A stretch of 64,000 bases of DNA, from NCBI GenBank assembly GCA_002427755.1, contig DIYO01000009.1, positions 561,296 to 625,295 of the forward strand, in the 5' to 3' direction. Positions 27,751 through 35,743 of this stretch are shown in pieces (position 1 is the first letter of the stretch; each line of letters begins with the position of its first letter). This DNA comes from Roseivirga sp. UBA6052. Its GTDB lineage: Bacteria; Bacteroidota; Bacteroidia; Cytophagales; Cyclobacteriaceae. The position numbers were made by a program, and so were the translations under genes. The notes below the pieces were generated by a model. That model was not told the origin of the DNA. It ran no database searches and was given only the letters and a program-made list of their open reading frames with translations.

Positions 27751-29490
27751 TTAAAAGCTAGTTGTATATCCAAAGTGAATCTTTGATTGGTTAAAGTTAA
27801 TAGGTCCTGTTTGTTCTGAAGTGCCTAAAGCATAGACAAAATTAAAAATGCCTGAAGCTGTTGTAAAATTTATTCCTAAACCGAAACCCAACAACCTATC
27901 ATTAGCATCATTTTCTATAAAATTTTCATCTATGGCACCAAGATCAATAAAGGCACTCAAATAGGATTGACCATCAAAAATTAGTCTACCCTCTATGTTG
28001 GTGTAGAGATAAGAAGTGGCAAAAAATATGCTTTCGGCAAAGCCTCTAATAGACCTTAAACCACCCAGTCTATAGGCATCATTTAAAAATAATCTGTCAT
28101 TAGAAATATGACCTCCCTTGAACCTCTTATAAAGCACGAGGTTCTTCGAAACAGGGAGGTAAAACTCACCATTGAAATCGAACTGATATTGAGCTGAATT
28201 AAGGGGTATGTTCTGATACAACTCAGCTGGTAAATCAGCATTTGGCCGAATCTTTTTTGTACCCACCGCTCCATTAAAATTAATCAAGAAACCAGACTTT
28301 GGGCGTATAGGATCATCTAGGTAATTGAAGTCAAAACTTAAGCCATAGCTCGTTAAATCATAATCAGCAATCTCAGGTAAGGTGGTTGCATCCTGAAATC
28401 GAGAGGCGGCTTGTAAGTCTGTTCCCCTAATCTCAGTTATGAAAGACATTTGGCTGTTTACTCCAAGATTATAACTCAAATCGACAGTAAAGTCCCTGCG
28501 TGTAAATGTGGTATCCTGTCTCAAAAAATTAAAGTCACCACTTACTGATATTGGACTAGAGAACAGATTAGGGTGTTCATACTCTAGCTGTATCCTCGGA
28601 GTCTCCTCGCTTAATCTTCTCCAGTGAATACCAATATACTTACCAGTAAAAAAGGGGTTATACAGTTCTAAATCGAATTGACCGGTTATCAATAGCCCAT
28701 TTTCTCGACTGTTATTCGGTAAGAAACCAATTACGCCATCTATTGTGTTAATAGGCCTATTCTCCATGTTGATCTTGAGCTGGCCTTCGTTATTACTAAA
28801 TAGTAACTCTGGACTTTCAGTCAACCGAACATATGAGAGTCTATTTAATCTTCTTACCACACCATCAATAACCGTTTGATCATACAATTGACCTTTTCTA
28901 ATTCCGAGATATGCCGATACAAACTTTGACTTTAATGGCCTATTGTTGGTTACTTGAACTGAATCAAATCTAATCTCTGGACCCAAGCTCAAATTTAAAC
29001 TGGCGCCTAATAGGTTATTCCTTATGCTCAAAGAGTCGTAAGATATTCTTGCAAAGGGGAACCCTTGGTTTTCTGCAATATCTAGTAAGCCTTCTTCCAA
29101 TTGAGATAACTGATTGGGGTTAACTGGTTTTGAAGTAAAATCTCTCTCTTTCAGTCTAGTTCTTCTGAGCAAATCATTATCAAAATTACCAAGCTTTAAT
29201 GCCAGCCATTCGAACTTTGGCCCTATTGCAAAGTCTACTTCTTGTGCCTTGGTCCATTCCAGATTGCTATATGAAGCCAAGAGGTGACCGTCAGCATGAA
29301 ATTTTTTAACTAATTCGTTTAAAAGACTTACTGCTTCTACTGAGTCTTTGGGTTTATTGTTATACTTATATTTCGTCCCTATAGCCAATTCTTCAGTCTT
29401 AAACTTGATGTTAAACTGGGCATGTGCTCTTAGAAAGACAGAGCAAGAAAACATTAGAAAAAGCGTGCAACAAAAAAGGGCGAATCGCAT
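27751..29490 (-). CDS. BamA/TamA-like outer-membrane protein
   Basis: 579 residues using the ATG at 29490, which gives a clean signal peptide (MRFALFCCTLFLMF ... RAHA-Q); the frame extends upstream but that would overlap the divergent hemW. The N-terminal third has POTRA-like repeats (RLNRLSYVRLTESPELLF), and the C-terminal part is an Omp85/D15 barrel with GGLRSIRGFAES, the family's lid-lock (VRGF/Y-type) motif, and a closing strand ending GYTTSF. It is too divergent to be the essential BamA and probably acts as an accessory assembly factor or a TamA-like protein. It is the first gene of the unit that leads to hemD. Confidence 0.85.
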   Translation of the reverse strand: MRFALFCCTLFLMFSCSVFLRAHAQFNIKFKTEELAIGTKYKYNNKPKDSVEAVSLLNELVKKFHADGHLLASYSNLEWTKAQEVDFAIGPKFEWLALKLGNFDNDLLRRTRLKERDFTSKPVNPNQLSQLEEGLLDIAENQGFPFARISYDSLSIRNNLLGASLNLSLGPEIRFDSVQVTNNRPLKSKFVSAYLGIRKGQLYDQTVIDGVVRRLNRLSYVRLTESPELLFSNNEGQLKINMENRPINTIDGVIGFLPNNSRENGLLITGQFDLELYNPFFTGKYIGIHWRRLSEETPRIQLEYEHPNLFSSPISVSGDFNFLRQDTTFTRRDFTVDLSYNLGVNSQMSFITEIRGTDLQAASRFQDATTLPEIADYDLTSYGLSFDFNYLDDPIRPKSGFLINFNGAVGTKKIRPNADLPAELYQNIPLNSAQYQFDFNGEFYLPVSKNLVLYKRFKGGHISNDRLFLNDAYRLGGLRSIRGFAESIFFATSYLYTNIEGRLIFDGQSYLSAFIDLGAIDENFIENDANDRLLGFGLGINFTTASGIFNFVYALGTSEQTGPINFNQSKIHFGYTTSF

Positions 29491-29527
29491 AATGCGAGTT
29501 ATATAATACTTTAAAAGTAACGAAAGT

Positions 29528-30664
29528 TTGGCCGGATTATACATCCATATTCCCTATTGCAAAAAAGCATGTCACTATTGTGACTTTCATTTTACACAAT
29601 CGCTAAAGCAAATAGATGATATGGTTGATGCTCTTTGTACAGAGCTACAAATGCAATCTGACTTTTTAGGTAAAGACACCATCTACACCATCTATTTTGG
29701 CGGAGGAACTCCCTCCCTTCTTGGTTATGATCACTTAAAAAAATTGATGAGAGTCATTCAGTTTGAATACGATCTCTCAAGCAATCCGGAAGTTACATTA
29801 GAAGCTAATCCTGATGACCTGACCCAAGAGAAACTCTCGATGCTGTACGAACATGGGGTAAACCGTTTGAGCATAGGCGTACAAACCTTTAACGATGAGA
29901 AGCTAAAATGGATGAATCGTCAACACACAGGTCAGGAAGCCATAGACACTTTCTATGCTGCAAGACAAGCCGGCTTTGAGAATATTAGTATGGATTTAAT
30001 CTATGCTCTCCCGGCTCAGGATAATGAATTATGGCTGGCTGATCTAAAGCAAATGATAAGGCTTAGACCTGAACATATCTCTTCGTACAGTTTAACAATC
30101 GAGCCTAAAACTGCCTTTGGTAATTGGTTAGGAAAAGGAAAGATTAAACCTATAGATGAAGACCACGCAGCCGAGCAATTTGAGATTCTTTTAGATTATA
30201 CAAGACAGCACGGTTATGAACAATACGAAATTTCCAATTTCGCGCAACCTGGCTATGAATCTCAACACAATAGTGGATACTGGAAGGATGAAAAATTCTT
30301 AGGCATTGGGCCTTCTGCTCATTCTTACAATGGAAAATTCAGAAAAGCCAATATTGCCAATAATGCCAAATACATTAAAGGGTTAAACGAAAAAGACATT
30401 CCTTTTGAAGTGATGACTTTGTCTAAAGAAGATCAAATCAACGAGTATATTCTAACCTCTTTGAGAACAAAATGGGGAACAGATTTAGACCTTCTAAAGC
30501 ACAAATATGGGATTGATTTGATGCAGGTGCATGGAAGCTTTTTAGAGAAATTAAGCTACAAGGACTTACTCTTTGAAGAAGAGGGCTTTCTAATATTGAC
30601 TGATTCGGGTAAACTCCTAGCAGATAAAATTGCGTCTGATCTCTTTGTTTATTCTAATGATTGA
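29528..30664 (+). CDS. hemW: Radical SAM heme chaperone HemW
   Basis: 378 residues starting MAGLYIHIPYCKKACHYCDF, with the [4Fe-4S] cysteines C11, C15 and C18 in CxxxCxxC. The HemW-specific HNSGYWKDEKFLGIGPSAHS and the C-terminal winged-helix domain are present. HemW hands heme to acceptor proteins and is distinct from the HemN oxidase. The start is TTG; homologues begin at the same place, and no ATG lies near. It diverges from the barrel gene across only 37 bases. Confidence 0.92.
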   Translation: MAGLYIHIPYCKKACHYCDFHFTQSLKQIDDMVDALCTELQMQSDFLGKDTIYTIYFGGGTPSLLGYDHLKKLMRVIQFEYDLSSNPEVTLEANPDDLTQEKLSMLYEHGVNRLSIGVQTFNDEKLKWMNRQHTGQEAIDTFYAARQAGFENISMDLIYALPAQDNELWLADLKQMIRLRPEHISSYSLTIEPKTAFGNWLGKGKIKPIDEDHAAEQFEILLDYTRQHGYEQYEISNFAQPGYESQHNSGYWKDEKFLGIGPSAHSYNGKFRKANIANNAKYIKGLNEKDIPFEVMTLSKEDQINEYILTSLRTKWGTDLDLLKHKYGIDLMQVHGSFLEKLSYKDLLFEEEGFLILTDSGKLLADKIASDLFVYSND

Positions 30665-31446
30665 TCAGGCAAATTTTCTGTTTGCCATTCTTTTACCAAA
30701 TTTTCAAATTCTTCTGGACTGTATTGCTTAAAATAGTTAGAGAAAACTCGCTGAATTCTCTCTGGATCAGTACCTTGTTCCAAATATTTGTGCAGTAGAT
30801 TAATCTCAGCTATTCGAGTATTCTTATCGCCAAGTTCTTGATTAATTTCAACCAATAACCGTTCACTATCTTTTGCAATACGCTCAAGAATAAATGATCT
30901 ATCATAACCTGCCACCCGGAATTTGAAAAAATTCAATCGATTATCAGCTTTTCTTTCTTTAGCCGCCCAAGAGTTTTCATCCCAACCATTTAAAATATTG
31001 CGATACTTTTGACCATGCTCAGTCATTAGCCTTTCCGCATGCTCAAGCCTTTTAATATTTGAGTAAAGTGCAGAAAGCTCCTCATAGATTTCGAAGCTTA
31101 CGATGTCCGTTCCCTTTTGGTCAAGTGCATATTCTATCACTTGAAAGTTATACTGAGGTTCTAAATATCTCCATGTATAGAAGTCTGCCGTTTCTCTAAC
31201 GCGAAATAGACTATCCCATTCTTGATTTTTTTCGTTTTGAAAATTCGCGAAGTCAGGAAATGAGGTGCGAAAAATCTCAAGCTCCAATTTCAAACTCATC
31301 AACACCTTTTCTTTTTCTTTGTCGATTTTTCTCTGCTCGGAGTAATTCTGAAAAAGAAATGCCAAGTACACTCCTATGAAAATCATCAAGAGTTCTAAGA
31401 ACAGAAACCTCGCATTCTTTGAGTTTTTAAAGAGTTTACCAAACAT
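30649..31446 (-). CDS. Single-pass membrane protein of unknown function (DUF6090-like)
   Basis: 265 residues: a basic cytoplasmic end, one membrane helix (FLFLELLMIFIGVYLAFLFQ, about 14-33) and a charged, mostly helical extracytoplasmic domain of about 220 residues. The opening resembles a large Bacteroidota family of small membrane-anchored proteins (DUF6090-like); no function is known to me. Its 3' end overlaps the convergent hemW end by 16 bases. It has its own 72-base upstream gap, so it is probably monocistronic. Confidence 0.65.
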   Translation of the reverse strand: MFGKLFKNSKNARFLFLELLMIFIGVYLAFLFQNYSEQRKIDKEKEKVLMSLKLELEIFRTSFPDFANFQNEKNQEWDSLFRVRETADFYTWRYLEPQYNFQVIEYALDQKGTDIVSFEIYEELSALYSNIKRLEHAERLMTEHGQKYRNILNGWDENSWAAKERKADNRLNFFKFRVAGYDRSFILERIAKDSERLLVEINQELGDKNTRIAEINLLHKYLEQGTDPERIQRVFSNYFKQYSPEEFENLVKEWQTENLPDQSLE

Positions 31447-31518
31447 GACCTTTACTTTAGAAGTGAATAATACTGAATTTTAAACAAACCTTTTTAGCTA
31501 AAAACTTACTTTTGAGAT

Positions 31519-31839
31519 ATGTCGCGTTTGTATAAAAAATTACCTCAAGGAAGAAAAGGTCAACCGGAATCTATTGGGGATGCTATACAAAACATGTTAG
31601 ACACCTTTAGAATCAGCGATAAGTTCAACGAAGCTGATTTGGTAAGTTCTTGGGCTAAAGTAATGGGAGAACCTATCGCCAAGAGAACGAGCAAAATCTA
31701 TATCCGGGACAAGAAATTATACGTTCATGTGAGTTCTGCACCCCTAAAACATGAACTCAATATGTCCAGAGACAAAATTCTAGTTTTGTTGACAAAAGAA
31801 ATGGGTAAACCCGTAGTGAATGAAGTAATTATTAAGTAG
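31519..31839 (+). CDS. DUF721 / DciA-like protein
   Basis: 106 residues with the DUF721 pattern: IGDAIQNMLDTFRISDKFNEADLVSSW, VMGEPIAKRTSKIYIRDKKLYVHV and LKHELNMSRDKIL. This family includes DciA, the replicative-helicase loader or operator of many bacteria without DnaC, and it is often annotated only as DUF721. A helicase-loading role is inferred from the family. It is convergent with lspA, overlapping by 8 bases. Confidence 0.82.
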   Translation: MSRLYKKLPQGRKGQPESIGDAIQNMLDTFRISDKFNEADLVSSWAKVMGEPIAKRTSKIYIRDKKLYVHVSSAPLKHELNMSRDKILVLLTKEMGKPVVNEVIIK

Positions 31840-32416
31840 CAGCCTTTGTGAAAAATCGCTTCTGAAAAATCAGAATAGAGAATACCCCCACAAAAATTGA
31901 TACATCTGCCAAATTGAAAATAGGCCAAAGGGCAATGCGCCTTCCTCCCCAAAAGGGAATCCATTCGGCCACATAACCTTCCCACATATCCAAATAGAAC
32001 ATGTCAATTACCTGGCCATGAAACCAGGGTGTAATGGCATCATAGGGCGCATTATCGAGTAAAACACCATAAAAGGTACTGTCAATTACATTGCCCAGAG
32101 CCCCTGCAAGTATTGCTGCAATAGACCAGAGCAAGATTTTTGGATAATCCTTTCTAGATATGCGATAAAGCAAAAAGGCTATGCCCACGCAAGCGACCAG
32201 TCGGAATAAGGTCAAACTCAATTTGCCAAAATCCGACCCAAAGTTCAGGCCGAAGGCCATACCCTCATTTAATATGTAGTGGAGTTTAAACCAATTGCCA
32301 AAAACCTTAATCTCTCCGCCAACTCCCATTACCATTTTAAAGTGTACTAGCAGCTTAATAATCTGGTCTGCCAGTACAATGCCAAGGGTAAGGTAGAAGT
32401 ATTTAAGTCTCTGCAA
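31832..32416 (-). CDS. lspA: Lipoprotein signal peptidase (signal peptidase II)
   Basis: A 194-residue four-helix inner-membrane aspartyl protease that cleaves the signal peptide of diacylated prolipoproteins. The catalytic aspartates D112 (GALGNVIDSTFYG) and D171 (FNLADVSIFVG) are intact. It is longer than the E. coli enzyme because of an extracytoplasmic insert between the two catalytic motifs (about 120-160), as is usual in Bacteroidota. It follows ileS by 3 bases, the widespread ileS-lspA pairing. Confidence 0.96.
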   Translation of the reverse strand: MQRLKYFYLTLGIVLADQIIKLLVHFKMVMGVGGEIKVFGNWFKLHYILNEGMAFGLNFGSDFGKLSLTLFRLVACVGIAFLLYRISRKDYPKILLWSIAAILAGALGNVIDSTFYGVLLDNAPYDAITPWFHGQVIDMFYLDMWEGYVAEWIPFWGGRRIALWPIFNLADVSIFVGVFSILIFQKRFFTKAAT

Positions 32417-32419
32417 ATG

Positions 32420-35400
32420 TTATTGTGTCACTTGAATGGAAATCGCCACAGGGATCTCATCTATATATAACTGTTCGAATGAATCATTAATAGATGCCAT
32501 TTCTAAAGATAAAGCCTGTGTTTCTTCCTTAATGTAAGCATTAAAGTTATCGACTGCCCCTTGAATCATGTCTGACTCAGTTGACACCTGAATAAAGATT
32601 TTGTCAATCACATCCAGCCCTTTATCTTTTCTTAAGTTTTGAATTCTATTGACCAAGTCTCTTGCAAATCCTTCTTGACGCAATTCATCGTCCATATGAA
32701 TATCTAGGGCAACCGTAGTTTTGCCTTCAGTAGCAACAGTCCAGCCTGGAATATCTTCACTTGAGATTTCAACGTCTTCAAGGAGTAAATTCATTGCTTC
32801 GCCTTCAACGGTGATATCAAAATTACCTTCTCTTTCAATTTGAGCAATCTCATCTTGACCCCAGCTATTAACAGCGGCTGCCACGAACTTTACTTTAGGA
32901 CCGAATTTCTTTCCTATCGTTCTAAAGTTTGGCTTTACTTTCTTTACCAATACGCCAGAAGTGTCGTCCAAGAACTCAACTGACTTCACGTTCACCTCTG
33001 TTTTGATCAAATCTTCAACCGCCTCCACATAGTGACGGGTTTGCTCATCCAAAACAGGAATCATGATTTTAGATAAAGGCTGACGCACTTTGATCTTCTC
33101 CTTCTTTCTCAAAGAGTGAGTCAAAGAAGATATAGTCTGGGCCAAGGCCATTTGAGCCTCAAGATCTAAATTGATACACGCTGCATCAGCAACAGGGAAG
33201 TCGGTTAAGTGAACCGATTCAGCACCTTCTTTGGCACTTACCATATTTAAATCTTGGTACAATCTCTCCATAAAGAATGGAGCAATTGGTGCACCTAACT
33301 TAGCCACTGTTTTCAAGCAAGTATATAGCGTTTGGTAAGCCGCCTTCTTATCTTGATTATACTCGCCTTTCCAGAAACGTTTTCTATTCAAACGAACGTA
33401 CCAGTTACTTACCTCATCCGTAACAAAATCTTGGATGATTCTTGCCGCAACCGTTGGTTCATATTGATTATACGCCTCATCTACTTGTGTGATGATGGTA
33501 TTTAATCTTGAAAGTATCCATTGATCACTTTCTGTTCTTTCAGAAAGAGGAATCAAATCGTCTTCGAACTTAAAGCCATCTAAATTGGCATAAAGCGCAA
33601 AGAAGTTATAGGTATTATGAAGCGTACCGAAGAACCTTCTTTGTACTTCGCCCACTCGATCAATATCGAATTTTAAGTTATCCCATGGATTGGCATTTGA
33701 AATCATATACCAACGGGTAGCATCTGGGCCATACTGCTCAATAGTCTCGAATGGATTCACTGCATTGCCTAGTCTCTTAGACATTTTGTTTCCATTCTTG
33801 TCTAATACCAAGCCATTAGCTATCACGTTTTTGAATGCCACGTTATCATGGAGCATAACGGCCAAGGCATGAAGGGTAAAGAACCAGCCTCTGGTTTGGT
33901 CAACACCTTCTGCGATAAAATCGGCAGGGAAACTAGTCTCAAACTTATCTTGGTTTTCGAACGGATAGTGCCATTGTGCATAAGGCATAGCCCCTGAATC
34001 GAACCAAACGTCTATGAGGTCTTTTTCACGGAACATTTTCTGGCCTGATTCACTTACCAAAACCACATCGTCTACATATGGTCTGTGCAAATCAAAGTCT
34101 TCCCCGAGAGGAGCATCCATATATCCTGCTTCTACTGATTTAGCAACCTCTGCTTCCAATTCAGCAATTGAACCGATACACATCTGTTCTTTTCCATCCT
34201 CAGAAACCCAAATTGGTAATGGCGTACCCCAATAACGAGAACGGCTCAAGTTCCAGTCTACTAGGTTCTCTAACCAGTTACCAAAACGTCCTTCTCCGGT
34301 ACTTGCAGGTTTCCAATTAATGGTCTTGTTCAATTCTACAAGCTTGTCTTTGTAAGCCGTAGTTTTAATGAACCAAGAATCTAAAGGATAGTAAAGCACT
34401 GGTTTATCTGTTCTCCAACAATGAGGATAAGAGTGCTCGTATTTTTCAACCTTAAAGGCCTTATTCTCTTCTTTTAGTTTAATTGAGATCTGAACATCAA
34501 GTGACTTTTCAGGTGCTTCACCATCCTTATAGTATTCATTCTTGATGTACATGCCAGCGAAGTCCGTGATCTCCTTGACATAACGTCCCTGCTTATCTAC
34601 TATCGGCACATCATTGCCTTCTTCGTCTTTTACAAAAACTCCCGGCATGTTATTCTGCACTGAAGTTCTGTAGTCATCCGCACCAAATGTTCTCGAGATA
34701 TGAACAATACCTGTACCATCTTCAGTAGTAACGAAGTCACCCACCACAACAGTAAATGCAGGCTTTGGAAGCTTAATGTATGGCATTAACTGCTCATAAT
34801 CTCTTCCAGCCAATTCTTTACCTTTGAAAGAATCAACTACTTCAAAAGGGATCAACTTGTCTCCCGGCTTGTAGTCTTCAAAAGATATGTCTTTGGCCTT
34901 TTGATTGAAATAGTAGTTCAACCTGTCCTTTGCCAAGATCACATTGATTGGCTCGAATGTATATTGGTTGAATGTTTTGACTTTCACGTAGTCAATTCCA
35001 GCACCTACAGCCAAACCATTATTCGCAGCAAGTGTCCATGGTGTTGTTGTCCAAGCTAAGAAGTAGTCATTATCAGTACCCTCCTCCTTGAACATAGCAG
35101 TTATAGAAGTGTCTTTAACATCCTTATAGGTTCCCGGTTGGTTCAATTCGTGAGAACTTAAACCAGTACCTGCAGCAGGAGAATAAGGTTGAATTGTATA
35201 CCCTTTGTAAAGCAGTCCCTTATCATAAAGCCTCTTTAATAAGCTCCATAAGGTCTCTATGTATTCTTTTTCAAAAGTTATGTAAGGATTATCAAGGTCT
35301 ACCCAATAACCCATTTTCTCGGTAAGGTCATCCCACTGATCTTTAAAACGCATTACCGTTTCCTTACACTTTCGATTGTATTCTTCAACCGTAACTTTCT

Positions 35401-35728
35401 TACCGATATCTTCTTTCTTGATACCAAGCTCTTTCTCCACTTGAAGTTCTACTGGAAGACCATGGGTATCCCAACCGCCTTTACGCTTTACTTGAAAGCC
35501 TTTTTGGGTTTTGTATCGACAAAATATATCCTTTACCGCACGCGCCATTACGTGGTGGATACCCGGAGTTCCATTGGCAGATGGTGGCCCTTCGAAAAAA
35601 GTGAAAGAAGGGTGGCCTTCTCGGGTAGAAATAGACTTTTCGAAGATGTTATTCTCCCTCCAATACTGAAGGATGTCTTCACCTACTTTAGCAAATTCCG
35701 GTTGTTTATACTCTTTGTACTTTTTCAC
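32420..35728 (-). CDS. ileS: Isoleucyl-tRNA synthetase, eukaryote-like type
   Basis: 1102 residues. The class I signatures are GTPGIHHVMA (H58-H59, the HIGH equivalent) and NKMSKRLGN (KMSKS equivalent, about 647-655). The central CP1 editing domain is full length. The GIHH/KMSKR form and length indicate the eukaryote-like IleRS2 class, which is commonly insensitive to mupirocin; the C-terminal zinc finger of the classical bacterial form is absent. The start is GTG, the only start in frame after an upstream stop. It lies between the RND gene and lspA on the same strand. Confidence 0.97.
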   Translation of the reverse strand: MKKYKEYKQPEFAKVGEDILQYWRENNIFEKSISTREGHPSFTFFEGPPSANGTPGIHHVMARAVKDIFCRYKTQKGFQVKRKGGWDTHGLPVELQVEKELGIKKEDIGKKVTVEEYNRKCKETVMRFKDQWDDLTEKMGYWVDLDNPYITFEKEYIETLWSLLKRLYDKGLLYKGYTIQPYSPAAGTGLSSHELNQPGTYKDVKDTSITAMFKEEGTDNDYFLAWTTTPWTLAANNGLAVGAGIDYVKVKTFNQYTFEPINVILAKDRLNYYFNQKAKDISFEDYKPGDKLIPFEVVDSFKGKELAGRDYEQLMPYIKLPKPAFTVVVGDFVTTEDGTGIVHISRTFGADDYRTSVQNNMPGVFVKDEEGNDVPIVDKQGRYVKEITDFAGMYIKNEYYKDGEAPEKSLDVQISIKLKEENKAFKVEKYEHSYPHCWRTDKPVLYYPLDSWFIKTTAYKDKLVELNKTINWKPASTGEGRFGNWLENLVDWNLSRSRYWGTPLPIWVSEDGKEQMCIGSIAELEAEVAKSVEAGYMDAPLGEDFDLHRPYVDDVVLVSESGQKMFREKDLIDVWFDSGAMPYAQWHYPFENQDKFETSFPADFIAEGVDQTRGWFFTLHALAVMLHDNVAFKNVIANGLVLDKNGNKMSKRLGNAVNPFETIEQYGPDATRWYMISNANPWDNLKFDIDRVGEVQRRFFGTLHNTYNFFALYANLDGFKFEDDLIPLSERTESDQWILSRLNTIITQVDEAYNQYEPTVAARIIQDFVTDEVSNWYVRLNRKRFWKGEYNQDKKAAYQTLYTCLKTVAKLGAPIAPFFMERLYQDLNMVSAKEGAESVHLTDFPVADAACINLDLEAQMALAQTISSLTHSLRKKEKIKVRQPLSKIMIPVLDEQTRHYVEAVEDLIKTEVNVKSVEFLDDTSGVLVKKVKPNFRTIGKKFGPKVKFVAAAVNSWGQDEIAQIEREGNFDITVEGEAMNLLLEDVEISSEDIPGWTVATEGKTTVALDIHMDDELRQEGFARDLVNRIQNLRKDKGLDVIDKIFIQVSTESDMIQGAVDNFNAYIKEETQALSLEMASINDSFEQLYIDEIPVAISIQVTQ

Positions 35729-35743
35729 TTGTTTACCCTTTCA

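Noticed and set aside
29491..29544. Upstream extension of the BamA-like ORF
   Set aside because: It would overlap hemW and bury the signal peptide; the ATG at 29490 gives a proper signal sequence.
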